Below, in pieces: positions 36,401 to 47,159 of a stretch of DNA of 64,000 nucleotides (position 1 is its first letter; every line of letters starts with the position of its first letter). This stretch comes from Glandiceps talaboti. Taxonomy: Eukaryota > Hemichordata > Enteropneusta > Spengelidae. The DNA lies in contig NC_135564.1 in assembly GCF_964340395.1 (NCBI RefSeq), positions 22,623,287 to 22,687,286 on the forward strand, in the 5' to 3' direction. A program made the position numbers and the translations under genes. The notes beneath the pieces are model-generated. The model saw only the letters and a program-made list of their open reading frames with translations. It made no database searches and had not been told where the DNA came from.

Positions 36401-37080
36401 ATTAACATGTCCAGGTTCTCGGTGACCAGTGTAGCTGCAATAGCGGCGATCTTTCCATTGACAGATCGTGCATTCCAAAGGGCTGCTCTCAGTTGTAATT
36501 TCAGGAAACATGTGGAAACTCTCTTGATTTGCGCTACAACAGAGTCACGTCTTGTACGAACAGATTGTGATTTTCTGGAAGTGTTGATGGTCTGAATAGG
36601 TAATGACTTGTCATAAATGTCTACATCTGTGATTGGAATTTGCCGCAGTGTTCGTTCACGAAACCGATCTCTTGTGAAAAATGGCTTCAAAGATCTATGA
36701 TCTCTTACCAATGTTTGGATTTGGAAGATTGGCTTCGGATGCTTCTGCCCACCCTTCCGACCACGGTATTTAAAAATAAAGTTGAAAGACTGGCTACCAT
36801 CGGAGTAGTTTCTCATACGCTCTGCTAACCACATTCCCCATGACATTGAAGATGGCTGTCGAAACGAGCGGCCATGATGATCCAGGCTGTCAGGACGCAC
36901 CCAGAAAAAGTTCTTCGAGATTTTCAAATCAAATAAAATGATAAAACTTCGCCAATAGTTCATAAAACAGTGCCAGGTATCTTTAGATAAAATCTCAACA
37001 GGAAATGTAACTATTAAAACACACTTTACCAGTAAAAACAGCTGAGAAATCGAGAGCGCATTCAACAGGTGGGCAGCCGA
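33409..37080 (-). mobile_element. CR1/L2-like LINE, near full length
   Basis: The element runs on the minus strand and ends in a TTATTATT tail at about 33409-33432, preceded by a 3' UTR with AGCGCACTGAGACGC. It carries one uninterrupted endonuclease-RT frame (33658-36963). The 5' boundary is uncertain (about 37080 or beyond) and no separate ORF1 is seen. I could not find a clear target-site duplication. Confidence 0.85.
33658..36963 (-). CDS. LINE ORF2: AP endonuclease and reverse transcriptase, intact (about 1101 aa)
   Basis: The protein drives target-primed reverse transcription. Counting from the ATG at 36963, the APE-type endonuclease spans about 158-378: NARSVN (Asn164), TETW (Glu191), YRPPK, GDFN (305-308) and SDH (369-371). 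The RT follows: IIRPLLKKP (about 643), NYRPVSNLP (about 660), LDLSAAFDTIDH (731-742; first catalytic Asp), YGVPQGSVLGP (788-798), YADD (822-825; catalytic Asp pair). The C-terminal region (RLDYCNSLL, LQNAAARLV, LHWLPV, WNSLP, FKSALKTYLF) is complete to its stop at 33658. There is no frameshift or stop, rare among the LINEs here, so it may be a recent insertion. The frame also extends upstream without ATG to about 37074, with a hydrophobic stretch. The first 150 residues are basic and unrecognised. Confidence 0.92.
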   Translation of the reverse strand: MNYWRSFIILFDLKISKNFFWVRPDSLDHHGRSFRQPSSMSWGMWLAERMRNYSDGSQSFNFIFKYRGRKGGQKHPKPIFQIQTLVRDHRSLKPFFTRDRFRERTLRQIPITDVDIYDKSLPIQTINTSRKSQSVRTRRDSVVAQIKRVSTCFLKLQLRAALWNARSVNGKIAAIAATLVTENLDMLIITETWLKCQNDPAVAEFLSSISGYSFHQYPRSNRRGGGVAVIARSNLSVSEKCSHAYQSFESLDITFRSSSQCLHVIAVYRPPKSTKNKASVSDFISEFSTLLETAVTSPGHLLIAGDFNLHLDDTHSNDALKFVDLLRCTGLQQHVQKPTHSSGHTLDLLITRSTNQILHSVRTEDSLISDHSLVNFELKIQRPPNKKLTTSRRNYRNINIKQLQDNLATSFVYYPSDMNVEKLSEFYQDTVTNILDAVAPLTDKMITEKVRAPWFCDELLVLRKAVRNLEAKWRKSHLEIDHQLFVSKRLEYFRMCDKVKSIYHRTRIEEADTKKLFSIVSELSSTKALNTNALPSNIPPDAISNNFLKFFEEKVSKLRDGLGGQFNDDKRLMPVHVLAEFKSVSIEEVRRRIKQSPPKSCELDILPTNLVKQSVDSLAPFLANLFNVSLSTGDIPCQFKSAIIRPLLKKPDLDHNLMKNYRPVSNLPYLSKILEKIVAQQLHDHLTKNELYTKCQSAYRSNHSTETALLRLHNDIMIALNNKKDVVLIMLDLSAAFDTIDHGVLLKRLEYRFGIIGSALAWFTSYLNNRSQYVKVNSLKSSTSFLKYGVPQGSVLGPVLFTLYTAPLEDIITKYNLNYTMYADDSGIYVICDRPADILSNVELSVDDIRSWMKMNMLVLNDDKTEVIQFSSKLKTDVEQLTSLKIGGSDIVPSPSVRNLGVNLRNDGSMSDYVSQICKSGFFSLYRIGKIRKLLDKTCTERLIHAFVTSRLDYCNSLLNGIPKCQLSRLQSLQNAAARLVCCKRKSDHITPVLIDLHWLPVDARIKFKTLLITFKIINHMAPLYLSEIISSYVPTRNLRSAEKLLLVRPTCIFNKTYGQRAFSVCAPTLWNSLPLGIRNSKTIDNFKSALKTYLFKQHFY

Positions 37081-37099
37081 TCAACAGCGCCAATACCGG

Positions 37100-38480
37100 G
37101 TAGTACATTGTTTATTTTTACAGCAAATTTTGTAGTTAGTAAACATTCATTGATAGTTTACCTCTACCCAATACCTGCTTTGCTGAACAGTACGGCAGCT
37201 CCCCTATAGTCCATCTATTGTCTTAGAAATTATATTATTTGCCCCCTTATTCAGAGATTAATTTTTTGAGGTGCTATTAAAGAATTAGTGATTTCAATCT
37301 CTGAATTTCCAATTTCTGTTTTCAAATAGTTTCGCCATATTTGCTGTTTTTTCAGTCGAAGTTATAATATTTGGATGCAAACTAATAAATTGCCCGTTGT
37401 CTGTGTTGATTGGAGCACTCTTGGAAGTTGTCTGCCGACTTGCGACTTCAAGTGAATGACTACTCCTGTAATTATTATGTATACTTCCGACACCTGTTGT
37501 GAAACTAGGACAAACCCAGCCATACTCATAGAAGCTTGGTAAGATACACGAGTATTTTACCGGGCAAAAAGAGATGCCTGCTTTATAGTAATAAGATAAG
37601 ATCATGAAAGACCACTATGGCACATACCATTTCTTTGTAGGGGTTGGTCTTAGCTGCAATAATTGTAGCTTTGTTTTTATTTACAATACTTTTTAAATTC
37701 TTTTTTATGTTTTATTTTGTGTGACTCAACAAGTTTCATTTTTAGTTTTTGTTTCTTATGGGGTTTGCAAAGAAAACAAAGCAACAGTTCTATTATTGAA
37801 CAAGGCCAGTCTAAAATCTCTTAGCAATTATCTCCATGATTTTCTCATAAAAACAGTCAAACTTCAGCTATTGTTGCAATTTCAAAATTCACTACATAAG
37901 TACTCGAATGTACCCATATTTGATTCAAAATGGCAATAAGTACTCAGTAGTGGTTTGGAGTCCTCGGCAACCATTACGACGTTGTTCTATTACATGGACC
38001 ATGGACAGTATTAGTCAACATGACCACCATATTTGAAAATTTAGCTGTAAGGTTGAGAATATAGTACGATTTCCACTTGAAAATAACGTTGAGGAAGCAT
38101 TAATGTGATCGAGAGCGACACATTTATACCGGTAGACTAAGACATAGGATATGCTCGACTTTCAAAGAGGTGGGCGATATTGTCTACAAAAAGACAGTTT
38201 GAACAGGATCCTGGACACATTTTTTATAGGAGCTTACACATGATCTGTCGCAGTTCTATCGGAGGACTGAGAGTGACGTAGTGAAACCGCTACTGTGCTA
38301 AGTTGATGTTTGCTTTATAAAATGTTTCATCTTAATTTTGTTGAAAATGAAAACTAGGGATGTGTATTTTTGATTATGTATTGTTGCATCTATCACAAAA
38401 TAATTGACAACAACATAAATACTCAGATACATGTGAAGTTGTGTTATCTGTCTAACAGACAACACCCAAAATGGAATGAG
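37100..38480. other. unassigned sequence with second copy of the 90-bp dispersed repeat
   Basis: The repeat copy at 37412-37505 matches 32526-32615 in direct orientation. The minus-strand frame 37294-37605 covers it without a recognised motif. Nothing else is supportable. Confidence 0.45.
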
Positions 38481-38484
38481 CAAT

Positions 38485-38506
38485 GGGGTGGGGTGGGGGG
38501 TGGGGG
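38485..38506 (+). other. G-quadruplex-type motif
   Basis: GGGGTGGGG repeated into GGGGGG and GGGGG runs: four G-runs of four or more with single-T loops. Confidence 0.7.
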
Positions 38507-38617
38507 AAATGTAATGTGTAATTTCTGACAAATAATTATAGATCACAGCAGATCATAGCATCAAGGATGTTGGAATTTCCAAGCAAAGTCAACAGTATTT
38601 GACATGATATAGCATTT

Positions 38618-38826
38618 ACAGAAGATATAGTCTAACCTTTCAAATCTAGCGAAATGTCCTGTACAATTTCCAGAAGATATAGTCTAACCTTGCAAGTCTT
38701 TCAAAATGTCCTGTAAAATTTACAGAAGATATGGTCTAATCTTGCAAGTCTAGCGAAATGTCCCGTAAAATTTAAAGAAGATATAGTCTAACCTTGCAAA
38801 TGTAGCGAAATATCATGTACAATCTT
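38618..38826. repeat. 52-bp tandem repeat, 4 copies
   Basis: Units contain ACAGAAGATATAGTCTAACC, then TTGCAAGTCTAGCGAAATGT, then CCTGTAAAATTT. Divergence between copies is about 10-15 percent. Confidence 0.9.
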
Positions 38827-39229
38827 ACTGATTACTGCATGGCCATTTACCTTCAATCTAAGATATCCAGGCAAATTATAGCACTGTACGATAAATAAAT
38901 CCAGCTAAAATCCCCTTTGACTTTGGCATTAAATTTTTTTGTAAGAGTACAAATCTTTTTGCAGGCATTAAATTGTGATATTTTGCTTGTTGGCATGTGT
39001 TATTATTTATGTTCAATGTCCAAGAACTATTTAGATAGATAAGAAAGAGGCTTCACACACTGTTCATTACAATAATAACAATTCTAAACCCCTGGAGACA
39101 CGCAAGCACTGTATGTGCACACATAAATTGCCACAGGGAACCATACAAGCAAATTCAAATTTTTCACTGACAGCGTAAGCTTTAGGTCTAAGGTTGGTAT
39201 ACATATGTAGGTATAGAGGTAGAAGTGAT

Positions 39230-39590
39230 CATGGTCTGTCTGTCAACTTTTTTTATTTTCATCATCTTCTCCGGAAGTGACATTCAGAATACTTTGATAT
39301 TTGGTGTGCATGTTCCTTGGGGGGGGGGGGGGGGGGGGGGGGGCTATTCAGATTTGTTCATGCCAAGTTGATCTATGCCATTTTCAATTTTTTTACGATT
39401 TTTTTTCCAAAAATGATATTTTCATCATCTCCTCAAATACTCCTCGTCAGATTGCTTTAATATCGATGTCGATGTGCAGAGGGTAGCTTACTCAGATTTG
39501 TTAATTTCAAGTCAGCACATCTTTTTTTCTATTTTTGATGATTTTTTTGTAATGTAAATAAAAATTAATATGTTAATGAGCATTGTGACC
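39230..39590. repeat. degenerate duplication with a 25-G homopolymer
   Basis: Two loosely similar stretches begin ATTTTCATCATCT and contain TTCAGATTTGTTCATGCCAAG and CTCAGATTTGTTAATTTCAAG. The first holds an uninterrupted G25 run (39319-39343). A GTCTGTCTGTC start at 39236 suggests another microsatellite-headed element. Confidence 0.5.
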
Positions 39591-39599
39591 GACGCCATA

Positions 39600-40135
39600 T
39601 TGGAAATCAGTCCAGGAGACTTTAAGTAAACTGCCACTTTTCAAAAGACACTATTAACATCAAACAAGCAATGTAATCTGTGCTATAGTCTTAATTCTAC
39701 GCATTATGTGCAAAGTGTTTGTTCGAAACAGGGTTGCAGACTTCAAATCCAAATTCTGCACCCCTCCTACAGAATGGTTCATTCCAGTAGATAGTATGCT
39801 CTCGATTGACAAAGTCATGAAGTTGAATTGGGGACGATTTTTGACAGAGTCAGTCGTCAATAAAAACGATAATACTCATTCTAAAATTACCTCATTTTGA
39901 AAGGGAAAGTATTTTGTGGTTCATTTATGAAGTTTTGATTTTGTATGATCAATATTGGTGGCAAAATCACCACGTTAAAATTGCCGATGTGGTAATGGCA
40001 GTGCAGAAACGAGTACAGGCGAGGTGAAAGTTCTTTTGCTAATGAGCCTTACCATATATGGGAAAATAGTAGTCATGAGATTGCAGTCCAGACTTTCGTT
40101 TGAATTTTTCATTAAAAGCTGGCGATATGATGTCT
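39600..40135. other. unassigned sequence
   Basis: Short frames on both strands at 39660-39900, no motif. Confidence 0.4.
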
Positions 40136-40146
40136 TGTTGCTTTTT

Positions 40147-40194
40147 AGCACAACTAAACTGGAGGTTCAGTAGTGCTATAGGCATCGCCCGGCA

Positions 40195-40231
<37 letters not shown>

Positions 40232-41646
40232 GTGTGTGTAAACAACTTAAAGTCAAAAACCGCTGAACCGATTGCCATGATATTTGGTGGGTCCATTACC
40301 TTGGATGTCAAGTTGGGAAATTGTTCAAATGAAAATGATCGCATCAGAAATGTGCATTTGACATTTCAAAATGTGATTTGTTGTATTACAAAATGCTTTG
40401 ATTTCAGCCTGGAAATGAAATTTTCTTGTTTTATTGATGCAATGAAATCATTAAATCTTTATGGGCTACTTCACATATTTGTGTCAATGGCGTAAAGATT
40501 AACATCTATTTAAGGTTGTTTTGGCAACCTAGGCCTGATTTTAGCAAAGCTGAATTAAATCTTAGACACTATGATTAAAAAAGCTTCATATAAATGCACA
40601 ATCCTTAGGTATTCAAAAAAAACCAGTTTGTACAAAGAATAAGAAGTCACACATTTTATGGGGAAAGAAAAATAGTCATATCATCAACACCTCCATGATC
40701 ATACTGTGTTTGGCAGGTTAAATTTCCTGCATGTACCGATTGCCATGATATTTGATGGGTGTATTACCTTGGGTGTCTGTTGGGAAATCTTACTATCGGT
40801 GTGTGATTTGGGTCGAAAAATGTAATTTTTTGGTCAAAAACCTTACTCAAAATCTATTGGGCAGATGGGTCTGAAATTTGGTGGGAACATTCTTAGGGGT
40901 GTTTAAGCATTCAAAATATGTTTGCAAATGTGCCAGTAACAGCCAAATGGTGAGGTATTTCACAGATAATCACTGGGATTAAAAGACAATTGAATAAGCA
41001 TTTCAAAATGTATGCAAATATGCCTAGCAACAAGACCACGCCCATAGCAACAGCCAAATGATCAGATATATTGCAAAGATAACAGAGATTAAGAGATAAT
41101 TGAATGAACATTCCAAAAAGTATGTAAATTTGCATAGCAACAAGACCACGCCCATAGCAACAGCCAATCGGTGGTGTAGTTCACAAAGATAACCATGGGG
41201 ATGAATAGACAATTTAATAAACATTCAAAAAATGTATGTTATTTGCCTGGCAACAAGACCACGCCCATAGCAACAACCAAATAATCACGCATATTGCAAA
41301 GATAACAATAGGAATTGATAGACAAATGAATAACAATCCAAAAAATGTATGCAAATATGCCTAGCAACATGACCATGCCAATAGCAACAGCCAAATGATC
41401 ACACATTTTGCAGATATCACAGACACATTCAAAAAAGGTGTGCAAATGTGCCTAGCAACAAGACCACGCCCATAGCAACAGCCAAGTGATCACATATATT
41501 GCAAAGATAACAGGGATAAGTAGACAAATGAGTGTATTGATAATCATTCAACAAATGAACACCTATACCTAGCATGGATCAGCATATGGGTTAAACAGTT
41601 TTAGCAACTGTACAGTTGTGCTACAACGCCATTGGCGCTATTTTTT
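40147..41646 (+). mobile_element. family A non-autonomous element, complete copy 1
   Basis: 5' end: hairpin AGCACAACTAAAC (40147-40159) with GTTCAGTAGTGCT (40165-40177). Then come (TCTG)n, AACAACTTAAAGTC, and a body with GATTGCCATGATATTTGGTG. About five tandem 110-bp units follow (about 40920-41500), each with TAGCAACAAGACCACGCCCA. 3' end: AACTGTACAGTTGTGCTACAA and GGCGCTATTTTTT. CAGTTGTGCT (41613-41622) is the inverse of the 5' AGCACAACTa. There is no coding capacity, so mobilisation would need a partner. The layout (subterminal inverted repeats, microsatellite, central tandem repeats, 3' palindrome) resembles Helentron-associated elements such as bivalve pearl or insect DINE-1. Confidence 0.78.
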
Positions 41647-41649
41647 GAA

Positions 41650-42790
41650 AATTATTTAAATGTTGAAACATTGTGAATTTTCAAAAACGAATGATAAAGT
41701 GTTAATAATAGTATTTTAAGATGTCTTCTACCTAATAAAGGTTTATTTTAGTCGATGAATCTAGCAGCTCAAAAGGGAGGGACCGTTATTCAGGAGACAA
41801 TAGATTACCTAGTACCTTTCGCTTGACGCATATGACATACCGTTGGAAGACACTAGCACTCTGCATCTCTGTCATTGAGATTGAAAAAAATTCAGACAAG
41901 ACCTTTTCAGTTATGATTAGCGGAATATTTATTTTTGCCGAGATTAGTAGGTCTACAATTCCGATTTACACGATGTATCTTGCCATGTCACATTGAGCTT
42001 TGAACACTTGACTAAATTTAGTCCAGCTTGCATACGAAATGTTAGTCCTGCTTGCAGACGGGCACAGGTCTATATTACTAACATGACCCTGAACACTGAA
42101 GGGGCGACTCGTTCCGTATGCAAGCAGGACTAACAAAATATGTACACAACCTGCAAGGAGGTCCATAGACTATTAAATTAAAATATTAGACAATGTTATG
42201 TCTACTACAAGTTGAATGTTGTTGACAATTATGGACGGTGTTTTTGGTAAATTTGTTAGAAAATTGAAATTCAAATTGCCTCAAAATTATTTTAGATCCC
42301 TAGTTTATTTCATTCATCATTAAAATTGTCTAGGGTTACAGCTGTAAAACACTGGAATTATTTATAGCCAACCTCACTATAATATAAAAGTACAATATTT
42401 TACCAACTTTCTGTGTGAAATGTGTTTTATAGTGAGTCATCATATGAAACCACTAACCACTTTATTACATCGCTAAAACAAAACTGCATAGTGAAGAGCA
42501 GAACAACTGAACCACTTCTACATGTTACCAAAATTAAAAATTAAAAAAATAGCGGAGCTATTCTGACCGATAGGTCGCTTGTTAAATATACACATCATAC
42601 CCAGTAAAAATGATCAAACCACTTAAACTCATCACTGAATATACAATGTAGTTATGTTCTCTGTCCAAGGACTATTTAGTAAGAAAGGAAACAGGCTTCA
42701 TACTCGGTTCATCACAAATTAACAATACCTTGACCACACTCTTAGCAACAACCAAATGCCAATATATTTTGCTAAAATAACATTATCTGT
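41650..42790. other. unassigned sequence with a small inverted repeat
   Basis: A 21-bp inverted repeat with one mismatch (GTTAGTCCTGCTTGCAGACGG at 42041-42061 versus 42114-42134), plus a third related piece at 42019, lies here. A minus-strand frame crosses it without a motif. Confidence 0.5.
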
Positions 42791-42797
42791 CATTTTT

Positions 42798-42842
42798 AGC
42801 ATAACTGAACTTAGGTTCAGTAGTGCTATATCCACTTAGAAA

Positions 42843-42907
<65 letters not shown>

Positions 42908-43381
42908 CTTAAAGTAAAAACTGCCTGACCAATTGCCTTGGTATTTGGTGGGGACGTTACGTAGGGCATGCAGATGGGAAATTGTTCAAATGCAAATGAT
43001 TGCATCAAAGATGTGTGTTTTGAGTCAAGAAATGTGATTTTGGGTCAAAAAACTCCAAAACCACTTGGAAGATTGACCTGAAGTTTGGTGGGAATGTTCT
43101 TGGGGGTGTATAAGATTTATTCATGACATGATGATTCCATGAGTAATATGTGATTAAGGGCTAAAAATGTGAATGAACATTCAAAAATGTATGCAAATAT
43201 GTCTAGCAGCATGACCACAGCCAAATGATCACGTATATTGCAAAGATAACACAGTTGGATAGGTGACTGGATAGTCATTCAGCAAATGAACACCTATACC
43301 TACAGTTGTAACATGGATCAGCATGTGGATAAACATTTTTAAAACTGTACAGTTGTGCTACAATGCAGTGGCGCTATTTTT
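42798..43381 (+). mobile_element. family A non-autonomous element, complete short copy 2
   Basis: 5' hairpin AGCATAACTGAAC (42798-42810) with GTTCAGTAGTGCT (42815-42827). A (TG)n tract (about 42846-42905), a body related to copies 1 and 3, about one central repeat unit (ACATGACCACAGCCAAATGA), and a 3' end with CTGTACAGTTGTGCTACAA and GGCGCTATTTTT follow. It is shorter than its relatives because it has fewer central units. Confidence 0.78.
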
Positions 43382-43389
43382 AAATTAAT

Positions 43390-44380
43390 TGCCCAAGTGG
43401 CTAAATCACTTGTCCGGGGCAAGTAAAACGCAATTATTTTGAGCCCTGCTGGTGCTGATGAAACAGTAGACTGTAAGGGACGATCAGACAATGTCACACA
43501 AGCTCAATAAGCAAAATTCGTTCATTTAGGGGGAGGGGGTCTGGTGTCAATGAGATTGCTGAACTTCATTTTTGCACTTCTAACCGAATTTTGACAAAAA
43601 ACTTTCAATCCTTCAATGATAACAGCTTTTAAATTCACTAACTGTAGAAGTATGAGAGGGTATTATGTTATCAAAGTGATATGCAAATACTTAGAATTGC
43701 CTAATCTTTAAAAAATAGGTATCTAGCCTATAAATTTACTACATCACACATCCAAACATCACATGTACAGCTAGAATTTGGGTTAAAATAATAAAATTTT
43801 GTTTAAAAAATGTCTTGCCTACTTAATGTCATATCACAAATAACCAATATATTTATAACACACATACAATACAAAATACCATCATGTTCCTACACTACAT
43901 TCTGGTTATATGGTCAAAATTGGTGAAAATTTGATTGAAAATGTTATTTTCAGTCATACTAATTTGAACAAAATTAATTAACAGCTCACCAATCCGATTA
44001 TGACGCAATAGTCAGTGCAGCACCAACAATGAAAGTGTACTAAAATATCTGAAGTCGTCACCTCAATACCTTTTGAAAAGTTAGTATGTGTAAATATAAT
44101 TTTTTATTTAGCAGAACAACAAAGGTTACCAATAACTTTTGCCCAAAATCATTTTCAAAAATGCCCACAAGTTGGAAGTATGCGAGTCCGAATCGGGATG
44201 TGAAAGTGGCGCTTTTTGCCGACATGCTTATTCTCAAGAGCAAATATGTAGTCAGAATATAAACTAAACATTGCAGCAATCTGATCCCTACATAAACTGT
44301 TTTGAGTTCACTCAGCAATGTCCTTGTATAAAACAATGTATCGATAGTCAAAATTTAATGAAAATTTCTAGGAACAGCAC
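43390..44380. other. unassigned sequence
   Basis: A minus-strand open frame at 44058-44351 has hydrophobic segments but no recognised family. Confidence 0.4.
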
Positions 44381-44387
44381 CTTTATT

Positions 44388-44780
44388 AGTCCCCGCCGCC
44401 GAAAGAAGTCTGGGACGGGGACTTATGGATTGGGTTCCGTCCGTCCGTCCGTCCGTCCAGAGCCGTTTCTTGGAGATGCCTGGACCGATTCTTTTCAAAC
44501 TTGGTACAGGGACAACATACAATAGCATACATATGCACGTCAATTTGTTTCATGATACGATCCAATATGGCCACCTAGTAGCCATTTTGTTTGCAAATTT
44601 TCCCTGTCTAAAGCCATAACTCAGACATGCTTGAACAGATCTCTTTCAAAGTTGGTAATATCATAACTATGCAAAGCCCATAAGCTCGCGCAGGGTAGAT
44701 TCATTTGTAACTGGATGCCTGAGCCAGGGTTGATACACTTGATTTGGGTCATTTTCCAGGGGTATTGACCATCAACATTT
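44388..44780 (+). mobile_element. family C microsatellite-bearing element
   Basis: A hairpin AGTCCCCG (44388-44395) with CGGGGACT (44416-44423), then GGTTCCGTCCGTCCG (44433-44458), then a conserved-looking body (CGATTCTTTTCAAACTTGGT; CCAATATGGCCACC; CATAACTCAGACATGC). Same plan as families A and B with different sequence. Its 3' end is not certain. Confidence 0.5.
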
Positions 44781-44789
44781 TTTTATTGA

Positions 44790-45280
44790 ATGACATCTAA
44801 TTCTCTGACATGGACGAGAAGTAAAGAAAGTCAACACTCTATGCAGTTGTTGGTTTCAAAAACCATCATAGCCATTAGATTAATATTGTTCATTTTCAAT
44901 CGGCCAACTTATCATAGATCCTCCACCAACGTATGTTGGTCTTTCGACAAATGTTTTGTTGACATGTTGCCGAACATCACGATTTCTCAATTCAACTCGA
45001 TGATTTAGGAATGTTACTGTACCAACAAACATAGGAAAGTAGTTATTCTTTTTAGAACATATAAAAAATCAATTATCGAAAATATAAATGTCAAAACCAC
45101 ATTTCCACAACCTGGAAATTAAACTGCGCTATGCCACGTCATCAATGGTCTGTATCGCGTACCGCCGTGCATCAAACTTCCAAATAGTGTAGCAATTTCT
45201 CCTTGAGGTACAATGATGCCTGGATACTCGTTACAATGTTACGATAATCGTGCCAACAGGCCTACTGTTACACTATTGGT
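44790..45280. other. unassigned sequence
   Basis: No feature seen. Confidence 0.4.
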
Positions 45281-45282
45281 GG

Positions 45283-47155
45283 AATAATAATAATACTTTA
45301 TTCCAGAATTGTAAAGAATTGACAAAACAATATGGAAAAGGAGTAAAAAGAAAATAGTTGTCGAGCAACTAGTCGAGTCCGTACTCCATTCACTCTTACA
45401 TTATATTGCGTTAACCTCATTCTGGGCAAACTGTTTATATGTAAATTAACTGAAATAACTCAAATAAAACAAAAACAAAAATACACATCAACTAAACTCC
45501 TGTAAAACCAAAACTATAAAAACACACGAAACAGAGAATAACGACATAATATATCTTATTCGATAGACTGAAGGTGTTTTTTGTACATATTTTTAAAGTT
45601 GTGTCTACACTGTATGTTCCTTATGCTGCTAGGTATGCTATTCCATACTTTTGTAGCAGCATACTTAACTGTGAACTGTCCCGCGTTGTGTCTGGCGATC
45701 GGTATGACCAAGTCTTTCCGATCGCTCTGTCTTGTCCTGTGCGAATGAGTGATTGGGGTGAAAAAATCTTGAAAAGTATCCGGTAGACGAGAATGCAAAG
45801 CATCATGTACAAAAGTTGCTAGCAGTAGATTATGTTGTTTGAAAATGTTTAAAATGCCAAGTTTCCTAAAAAGTGGTGCTGTATGTGCTGTCCAATTACT
45901 GAAAGTCATTATGCGTATCAATTTTTTTTGGGGTCAGAAATATTTCGTTCAGGTGTGTGCGGTAGATGTTGCCCCACACCTCCAAACCATAAGTAATGTG
46001 GGGAAGAACAATTGAATGATATAATAAGACAAGGGTAGACTGTGGCACTGAGTGACGCAATCTCAAAAAAGACACCTGTTAATTTACTTATCTTTGCTTT
46101 TACCTGTGAAATGTGTGGCTTCCAAGAAAGACTTTCATCAAAAATCACTCCAACAAAAGAAGAACGATCTACTCTATCAGTTATTGTATCCTTCCATTGA
46201 ATTAAACCACAACATTCTACATATTTTCTTTTACTCTTTATGACTGTGAACTTAGTTTTCGTTGAATTTACTGTCAGTTTGTTGGCATCACACCAGTTAC
46301 TCACATTCTTTAGATCGCTATTTACAGTGTTATTGTCAATATAATTTGATCTGTCTCTGAATGAACGAAATACATTGGAATCGTCGGCGTAGAGTCTGAA
46401 ATCAAATATTTCCGACGACATTGGAATATCATTGATATAATTAAAAACAATATTGTCCCTAGAATTGACCCCTGGGGAACGCCACAAGTTATCTTTTTTT
46501 TGTGTGTGAATATACTCCGTTGATGGCAACATACTGACTCCTAGAACACAAATAGTTTTGAAACCACTGAAGGGGTAAGCCTCTGATACCATAATTTTCT
46601 AATTTTGCAGTCAAAATATCATGGTTTATGGTATCGAAGGCTTTGGAAAAATCAATGAAAAGACCTAAAGTATGATTTCCGCTGTCAATTTCTTCTTGAA
46701 GATATTGGGATAGATTTATGATTGAAAGTTTTGTACTGTAATGTTTCCTGAAACCATATTGGTTATTGTAAATTATGTTGTGTTTATCGAGGAAAGATAC
46801 AATTTGTTTATTCACAATCTTCTCAATAATCTTGCTAAGCACTGGTAAAATCGACACGGGTCTGTAATTCCCCATGTCATCTGAAGTACCTTTCTTGTAT
46901 ATAGGTATGACCCTTGCAATCTTTAATTCATCAGGAAACACTCCCTTTGAGAATGATAGGTTGATTATGTAACTCAGTGGCCGAGATATTTCGTTCCGTG
47001 CGTCCTTTACCAGTCTTACATTGATACTGTCGTGACCTGTAGCCTTCCCATTATCAAGTGAGGCAATTGTATTTCTAACGTCATTCTCAGTTACAGGATG
47101 GAGAAAAAAGAATTTTGGTTTGGTGTCTTCAAATTGTCCATAAAATGTATCGACG
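45283..47155 (-). mobile_element. Crack/Daphne-like LINE, 5'-truncated, frameshifted
   Basis: On the minus strand from about 47150: VTENDVRNTIASLDNGKATG, FPDELKIARVIPIYKKG, NYRPVSILPVLSKIIEKIV and IDFSKAFDTINHDIL. A shift falls at about 46490 in the region where GVPQGS should be. Then come LYADDSNVF (catalytic Asp pair), VNSTKTKFTVI, FVGVIFDESLSWKPHI, another shift near 45920, and a C-terminus ending WNSIPSSIRN...FKNMYKKHL (to about 45556). The 3' UTR ends at an AATAATAAT tail (45285-45296, plus-strand view). The endonuclease is absent. Sequence motifs differ clearly from the CR1/L2-like copies, so this is a second lineage. Confidence 0.85.
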
Positions 47156-47159
47156 ATCC

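Noticed and set aside
37063-37065. Start of the intact LINE protein at a TTG, with a hydrophobic leader
   Set aside because: TTG is not a normal animal start. The first ATG in frame is at 36963. The hydrophobic leader is therefore not claimed for this copy.
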